64,000 bases of DNA from Clostridium carboxidivorans P7 (lineage in GTDB: Bacteria; Bacillota; Clostridia; Clostridiales; Clostridiaceae): positions 5,456,001 to 5,520,000 of the forward strand of contig NZ_CP011803.1 in NCBI RefSeq assembly GCF_001038625.1. Reading direction: 5' to 3'. A program made the position numbers and the translations under genes. This document shows, in pieces, positions 59,345 to 64,000 of this stretch. Every line of letters begins with the position of its first letter. Positions within the stretch are counted from its first letter, which is position 1. The notes under the pieces were generated by a model. That model searched no databases. It saw only the letters and a list, made by a program, of their open reading frames with translations, and was not told the origin of the DNA.

Positions 59345-61225
59345 ATGAATATACTTACTTCTAAGTCAGATATAGAACTTTCACATGAGAGATGTGAAAG
59401 ATTTAGCATTGATTTACATCAAGTTTATAGTAGAAAAATTATATCTGAAGGAGAGCTGCAAAGAAGATTTACAGATAATAGGAATTTAATAGTAACTGCA
59501 GCACCATACATGGAACAATTAATTAATTTTGTAAAAGGATTTAATTTTTTTATGCTGCTTACAGATGGGGAAGGATGTATACTAAATGCTATAGGTGATG
59601 AAAAGATACTTTCACAAGCATTTTCTTTAAAAATGATACCTGGAGCTTTTATGGATGAAAAAAATATTGGGACTAATGCTATGAGTATGGTTATAGATAG
59701 TAAAGGGCCAATTCAAGTATCAGGAAGAGATCATTTTATAGAAGCATATCATAAATGGACTTGTTCAGCAGCACCTATAAAAGATAGTCACGGAAAACTT
59801 ATAGGTGTTTTAAATCTTACTGGATATATTGAATGTGTACATTCGCATACATTAGGAATGGTTATAGCTGCTTCTAATGCTATAGAAGAGATGCTTAGGG
59901 TAAAAGAATATAATAAAATACAAAATATAAACAATAAGCATATAAAAAACTTATTTAATTCTATTCCTGTTGCTATAATAACATCCGATATGAATGGAAA
60001 AATAAAGGTTTGTAATAATAAGGCATTAGATATGTTTGGAAGTAACAGTATCAATAAATTAAAGGCATACGAAATGAATGAACTTGTGGAAAATTGGGAT
60101 GAAATAAGAAATGCTATATATTTAGGTGAAAGTTTTTCACGAGAGGTAAATATAAGGACATTAAGAAATAATTTTAGATGTAATTTAATGGTTAGTTCAA
60201 TATATAATTGTGAAGAGGATGATATTGAAGTAGTCTATGTTTTTGAAGAAGTTAAAAAAATAAAGAGGAAAAATCATGGCCAGGCCTATTATACTTTTGA
60301 TAAGGTAATTGGACAGGATGAGAATTTTATAAAAGTTGTAGAATATGCTAAGAAAATTTCAGATAGTAAATCAACTATACTTATAATGGGGGAGAGTGGA
60401 ACTGGGAAAGAGGTATTTGCACAATCTATCCATAATTATAGCAGCAGAGTTGATGGCCCATTTATAGCTTTAAATTGTGGAGCAATTCCAAAGCAGCTTA
60501 TAGAATCTGAGCTTTTTGGATATGAGGAAGGGGCTTTTACAGGTGCCAAGAAAGGCGGTAATCGTGGAAAGTTTGAATTGGCAGATGGTGGAACTATAAT
60601 GCTGGATGAAATAGGAGAAATGCCTCTTGATATGCAAACAAAACTTTTAAGAGTTGTACAAGAAGGTGTGATAACAAAGATTGGAAGTTCAAAATCTATA
60701 CCTGTAGATGTAAGAATAATAGCTGCTACAAACAGAGATTTAAAAAAAGAAGTGGAACTTGGAAGGTTTAGAAAGGATTTATATTATAGGCTTAATGTAT
60801 TACCATTATTTTTACCCCCTTTAAGAGAAAGAAAAGGGGATATACCGCTTATTATTAGATATTTGATTAAGAATATATCAAAAAGATTAGAAAAGAAAGA
60901 ACCTTCTATATCAGAGGAATGGTTAAAAGAAATTAATAGTTATGATTGGCCAGGCAATATAAGAGAGTTAGAAAATGTTGTTGAATTAATTATAAATACC
61001 GAATCTATACCTTCAGGTTATTTCCAAAATGGAAACTGCTATAATGAGGTATTGATAAATATCAGTGAGGATTCACTTAAATTGGATTTTGCAGAAAAGG
61101 AACATTTAGTTAAAGTATTAAAAAAGTTTAAAGGAAATATTACTCGCTCAGCAGAAGCACTAGGGATAAGAAGGAATACTTTATATAGTAAAATAAAAAA
61201 ATATAATATAGAAATAAAACAGTAA
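59345..61225 (+). CDS. Sigma-54-dependent activator (AcoR-like)
   Basis: A 626-residue enhancer-binding protein. Residues about 20-190 form a GAF-type sensory domain (ILNAIGDEKILSQAF, GTNAMSMV), about 215-320 a PAS domain (VAIITSDMNGKIKVCNNKAL), about 330-565 the AAA+ domain (Walker [13 protein letters not shown]; the sigma-54 contact loop GAFTGAKKGG), and 590-626 a Fis-type HTH (ITRSAEALGIRRNTLYSKIK). The frame opens at 59294, but GGAGGG places the start at 59345. Sites TGYTC-N7-GAACA before the Mo enzyme and before the alcohol dehydrogenase are likely targets. Confidence 0.92.
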   Translation: MNILTSKSDIELSHERCERFSIDLHQVYSRKIISEGELQRRFTDNRNLIVTAAPYMEQLINFVKGFNFFMLLTDGEGCILNAIGDEKILSQAFSLKMIPGAFMDEKNIGTNAMSMVIDSKGPIQVSGRDHFIEAYHKWTCSAAPIKDSHGKLIGVLNLTGYIECVHSHTLGMVIAASNAIEEMLRVKEYNKIQNINNKHIKNLFNSIPVAIITSDMNGKIKVCNNKALDMFGSNSINKLKAYEMNELVENWDEIRNAIYLGESFSREVNIRTLRNNFRCNLMVSSIYNCEEDDIEVVYVFEEVKKIKRKNHGQAYYTFDKVIGQDENFIKVVEYAKKISDSKSTILIMGESGTGKEVFAQSIHNYSSRVDGPFIALNCGAIPKQLIESELFGYEEGAFTGAKKGGNRGKFELADGGTIMLDEIGEMPLDMQTKLLRVVQEGVITKIGSSKSIPVDVRIIAATNRDLKKEVELGRFRKDLYYRLNVLPLFLPPLRERKGDIPLIIRYLIKNISKRLEKKEPSISEEWLKEINSYDWPGNIRELENVVELIINTESIPSGYFQNGNCYNEVLINISEDSLKLDFAEKEHLVKVLKKFKGNITRSAEALGIRRNTLYSKIKKYNIEIKQ

Positions 61226-61242
61226 TTTTATACAATTTGTAA

Positions 61243-61285
61243 AGTAAAAGAGATATATGTCGTTTATATCTCTTTTACTTTTTGT
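61243..61285 (+). terminator. Terminator after the activator gene
   Basis: AGTAAAAGAGATATA pairs with TATATCTCTTTTACT, followed by TTTTTG. Confidence 0.87.
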
Positions 61286-61321
61286 ATGTTTTTGATTATT
61301 AAGGAAATAGGATAACATAGG

Positions 61322-61390
61322 TGTTCTAAAATGGAACACTGTATTATTTTTGAGCACTAATAATGTAGGATAATGGCTCTTTTTTGAACG
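61322..61390 (+). promoter_or_regulatory. Upstream activator sites for the alcohol dehydrogenase
   Basis: TGTTCTAAAATGGAACA (61322-61338) is a perfect inverted repeat, TGTTC-N7-GAACA. A weaker copy, GGCTC-N6-GAACG, lies at 61375-61390. Both match the paired sites before the Mo enzyme. Confidence 0.7.
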
Positions 61391-61545
61391 TTCTTTCTTA
61401 TTTTATTTAATATTATCAGAATTGTCAGAACTTAGGTAAAATATATGGAACACATATAGAAAACTTTAGAGAGGTTTATTTATCTAAGGTGATATGAGGA
61501 AGATTGCTAAAAAGTATAGCATTAATTACAATTAAAGTATATTAT

Positions 61546-61561
61546 TGGAATGGATTTTGCT
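61546..61561 (+). promoter_or_regulatory. Sigma-54 (-24/-12) promoter
   Basis: TGGAATGGATTTTGCT, identical at 14 of 16 positions to the promoter at 47296-47311. Lies 113 bp before the alcohol dehydrogenase start. Confidence 0.82.
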
Positions 61562-61673
61562 AATCATATATATAGGATGTATTAATAACATTTTGTTTTG
61601 GTGATTTTTATATATCATTGAAGTTCAAAGTTATTAAAAACAAGCTAAATAAATTATATTAGGGGGTATAAAA

Positions 61674-62840
61674 ATGTCAAGATTCACATTGCCAAGAGAT
61701 ATTTATTTTGGAGAAAATTCTTTAGAAGTTTTAAAAACGTTAAAGGGTAAAAAAGCTGTTGTTGTTGTTGGTGGAGGGTCAATGAAAAAGTTTGGTTTTC
61801 TTCAAAAAGTTGAAGAGTACTTAAAAGAAGCAGGAATAAAAATTAAATTAATAGAAGGCGTTGAACCAGACCCATCAGTTGAAACCGTTATGAATGGTGC
61901 AAAAGTTATGAGAGAATTTCAACCAGATTTGATAGTAGCTATAGGTGGAGGATCACCAATAGATGCAGCTAAAGCTATGTGGATATTCTACGAGTATCCT
62001 GATTTTACTTTTGAGAAGGCTGTTATTCCTTTTGGAATACCAGATTTAAGGCAAAAAGCTAAATTTGTAGCAATAGCATCCACAAGCGGAACAGCTACAG
62101 AAGTTACTGCTTTTTCAGTAATAACTGATTATAAAGCTAAGATAAAATATCCTTTAGCTGATTTTAACTTGACACCAGATATAGCTATAGTAGATCCAGC
62201 TCTTGCACAAACAATGCCACCAAAATTAACAGCTCATACAGGTATGGATGCTTTAACTCATGCTATAGAAGCGTATGTAGCAAGCTCAAGATCTTATATT
62301 TCAGATCCACTTGCCATACAAGCAATAACTATGATACAAGAATTTTTAATAAAATCCTATGAAGGAGATAAAGAAGCAAGAGGTGAAATGCATGTGGCTC
62401 AGTGTTTAGCTGGAATGGCATTTTCAAATGCATTACTTGGAATAGCACATAGTATGGCGCATAAAACAGGTGCAGTATTCCACATACCACACGGATGTGC
62501 AAATGCTATATTCCTTCCTTATGTAATTGATTTTAATAAAAAGTCATGTGGAGATAGATATGCAAATATAGCTAAAGCTTTAGGATTTAATGGGAAAACA
62601 AAAGACGAGTTAATAGATGATTTAACTGATTTTGTAAAAACTTTAAATAAGAAAATGAATATACCTCAAACATTAAAGGATTATGGAATAAAGGAAGCAG
62701 ATTTCAATGCAAATCTGGACTTTATAGCACATAATGCTATGGGAGATGCATGTACTGGATCAAATCCAAGAGCCATAACTGAAGCAGAGATGAAGAAATT
62801 ATTCCAGTGCACATTTACTGGAGAGAAAGTAGAATTCTAA
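61674..62840 (+). CDS. Iron-containing alcohol dehydrogenase
   Basis: A 388-residue group III dehydrogenase. The NAD(P) loop is AVVVVGGGSMKKFG and AIGGGSPIDAAKAMW; iron ligands are in DIAIVDPALAQ, HTGMDALTHAIEAY, GIAHSMAHKTGAVFHIPHG. Such enzymes interconvert alcohols and aldehydes. AGGGGG precedes the ATG. It shares promoter type and activator sites with the Mo enzyme, so the two probably work on the same alcohol/aldehyde substrate. Confidence 0.92.
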   Translation: MSRFTLPRDIYFGENSLEVLKTLKGKKAVVVVGGGSMKKFGFLQKVEEYLKEAGIKIKLIEGVEPDPSVETVMNGAKVMREFQPDLIVAIGGGSPIDAAKAMWIFYEYPDFTFEKAVIPFGIPDLRQKAKFVAIASTSGTATEVTAFSVITDYKAKIKYPLADFNLTPDIAIVDPALAQTMPPKLTAHTGMDALTHAIEAYVASSRSYISDPLAIQAITMIQEFLIKSYEGDKEARGEMHVAQCLAGMAFSNALLGIAHSMAHKTGAVFHIPHGCANAIFLPYVIDFNKKSCGDRYANIAKALGFNGKTKDELIDDLTDFVKTLNKKMNIPQTLKDYGIKEADFNANLDFIAHNAMGDACTGSNPRAITEAEMKKLFQCTFTGEKVEF

Positions 62841-62953
62841 GCAGACAAGCGAAGAATGCAAATCTATGATTTTCATATGGTTGCTTACTTTGGGAGTATT
62901 ACTATGATGATATAAAGAGGAATTTCATAATAAATATACAATATTATAAAATT

Positions 62954-63001
62954 AAATCTCAAAAATGAAATATCAATTATATCATTTTTGAGATTTTTTT
63001 A
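62954..63001 (+). terminator. Terminator after the alcohol dehydrogenase
   Basis: AAATCTCAAAAATGA pairs with TCATTTTTGAGATTT, then a T-run. Confidence 0.88.
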
Positions 63002-63110
63002 TCATTATCAAGTAAACATTTGAAATATTATTTAAAAGAACAAGAAAGTTTTAGTACAAAGATGATGTATGGAATGGGTGATCAAGAATAAATTGAGAGG
63101 TGTAGATGAA

Positions 63111-64000
63111 GTGATAAGTGATATGAGAAAATTTAATAAAGATGAACAAAAAAAAATTATATTAGAATCTCATAAAAGATGTGAAGCTCTTGGAATAAAA
63201 AAAAATAGAGTTCTCAGTAGAAAAATAATTACATCTCAAGAATTACAAAAAAAATTGAAACAAAACAAGGAATTAGTTGTAAATACATCACTTTTTATGA
63301 ATGGAATGTGTGACTTTACCAAAAACACAAAATGCCTCTGGATATTAACAGATATGGAAGGATGCATATTAAATGTAATAGGAGATGAAGATATACTTAG
63401 GGAGGCATTTAAATTAAAAGTGTTCCCAGGAGCATATATGAATGAGCAAAGCATAGGAACTAATGCCATGAGTATAGCGCTTATGAATAATCTACCTGTT
63501 CAAGTATCTGGAGAAGATCATTTTTTAAATTCTTACCATAGATGGACGTGTTCCGCAGCGCCAATAAGAAATGGAATAGGGGAAATCATAGGGGTATTGG
63601 ATTTGACTGGATATAGTGAATGTGTTAATTCACACACGCTTGGGATGGTGGTTGCATCAGCTAATGCTATTGAAAAAATACTTGAATTTAAAAATTATAA
63701 TGCTATAAAAAAGGAGCGAAAACTTGCTAAAAGGTTACTAAATAATCAAGCCATATATACTTTTGATAAAATTATAGGTAAAAGTAAAAAGATTACAAAT
63801 GCTGTTGAATATGCTAAAAAAATATCAGATAGTAATTCAACAATACTTATTACTGGGGAAAGTGGTACAGGAAAAGAAATTTTTGCCCAAGCTATACACA
63901 ATTATAGTCAGAGAAAAGATATGCCTTTTATTGCAATAAATTGTGGAGCGTTACCATCTAATCTCATTGAATTAGAATTATTTGGATATGAAGATGGAGC
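63111..64000 (+). CDS. Second sigma-54-dependent activator (partial, runs past window)
   Basis: The frame starts at GTG 63111 after GAGAGG (or ATG 63123) and stays open to the window edge: about 296 residues. The sensory domain is close to that of the 59345 protein ([35 protein letters not shown]). It goes on to AAA+ directly ([12 protein letters not shown]) with no PAS domain, so this one is shorter. The GAF domains of both proteins probably sense related ligands. Which genes it controls is not seen; targets could lie to the right. Confidence 0.88.
   Translation, partial: MISDMRKFNKDEQKKIILESHKRCEALGIKKNRVLSRKIITSQELQKKLKQNKELVVNTSLFMNGMCDFTKNTKCLWILTDMEGCILNVIGDEDILREAFKLKVFPGAYMNEQSIGTNAMSIALMNNLPVQVSGEDHFLNSYHRWTCSAAPIRNGIGEIIGVLDLTGYSECVNSHTLGMVVASANAIEKILEFKNYNAIKKERKLAKRLLNNQAIYTFDKIIGKSKKITNAVEYAKKISDSNSTILITGESGTGKEIFAQAIHNYSQRKDMPFIAINCGALPSNLIELELFGYEDG

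Larger units (their letters stand above)
61226..61673. other. Regulatory region before the alcohol dehydrogenase
   Basis: No gene seen. Holds a terminator at 61243-61285, an activator site at 61322-61338 and a sigma-54 promoter at 61546-61561. Confidence 0.75.

Noticed and set aside
1-64000. tRNA or rRNA genes
   Set aside because: No cloverleaf with a T-loop GGTTCRA-type core or rRNA signature was found while reading either strand; a covariance search could still reveal one.

Overview
The window is AT-rich, Gram-positive-type DNA. Purine-rich ribosome-binding sites precede almost every gene, U-tract hairpin terminators are common, and GTG/TTG starts occur. Gene content (CWB2 cell-wall proteins, corrinoid methyltransferases with a RACo activator, a Mop-type molybdenum hydroxylase with sigma-54 control, iron alcohol dehydrogenase, tandem glycine riboswitch) points to a Clostridium, probably from the acetogenic or solventogenic part of the genus. 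The species is not determined.

Region 1 (1-10.3 kb) is an accessory array of mostly single, unrelated genes on the + strand: five intact GNAT acetyltransferases plus one GNAT remnant, an alpha/beta hydrolase, a metallo-beta-lactamase-fold protein, a broken HD hydrolase, several unknown small proteins and an AraC/GyrI regulator. Many are separated by a recurring element of about 45 bp (consensus AAATTCCAATTTAA, then rTTrAGTATTACAAAT, then AGTAATTTGTAG). A GNAT pair occurs twice as a 1,072-bp ungapped duplication. Comparing the two promoter regions shows a 134-bp segment that begins and ends inside this repeat, so the array looks as if it grows by cassette-like insertion. Region 2 (10.3-31.7 kb) holds two CWB2 surface proteins (one with twelve leucine-rich repeats), membrane proteases, small membrane proteins, a PucR regulator, a rhodanese lipoprotein facing a polyferredoxin membrane protein, an Ntn-type amidase, a radical SAM protein and others. 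A family of dispersed hairpins of about 40 bp serves as terminators throughout.

Region 3 (31.7-37 kb) has a GNAT, a LuxR/DUF2087 regulator with a kinase-like partner, and a glycine/D-amino-acid permease. Upstream of the permease lie a tandem glycine riboswitch and a decayed alanine/glycine symporter gene. Region 4 (37.2-43.9 kb) is a corrinoid methyl-transfer operon: CobW-like GTPase, three UroD-fold methyltransferases, a corrinoid protein and a RACo-type reductive activator. Region 5 (44-47 kb) has a membrane protein, UPF0180, a CheY-like receiver and a ROK kinase.

Region 6 (47.3-64 kb) is the most interesting part. A sigma-54 promoter drives a 909-residue molybdenum hydroxylase. Nine tightly packed genes follow: FAD/Fe-S/CCG protein, small Cys protein, SAM methyltransferase, C-GCAxxG-C-C protein, radical SAM, AMP-forming ligase, XdhC, NTP transferase-HD fusion and histidine phosphatase. 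Next come a sigma-54 activator, a sigma-54-driven iron alcohol dehydrogenase with the same type of upstream activator site, and a second activator cut by the window edge. The set resembles the Desulfovibrio DVU1551-DVU1559 neighbourhood and probably makes and runs a specialised Mo enzyme, possibly with an uncharacterised cofactor modification.
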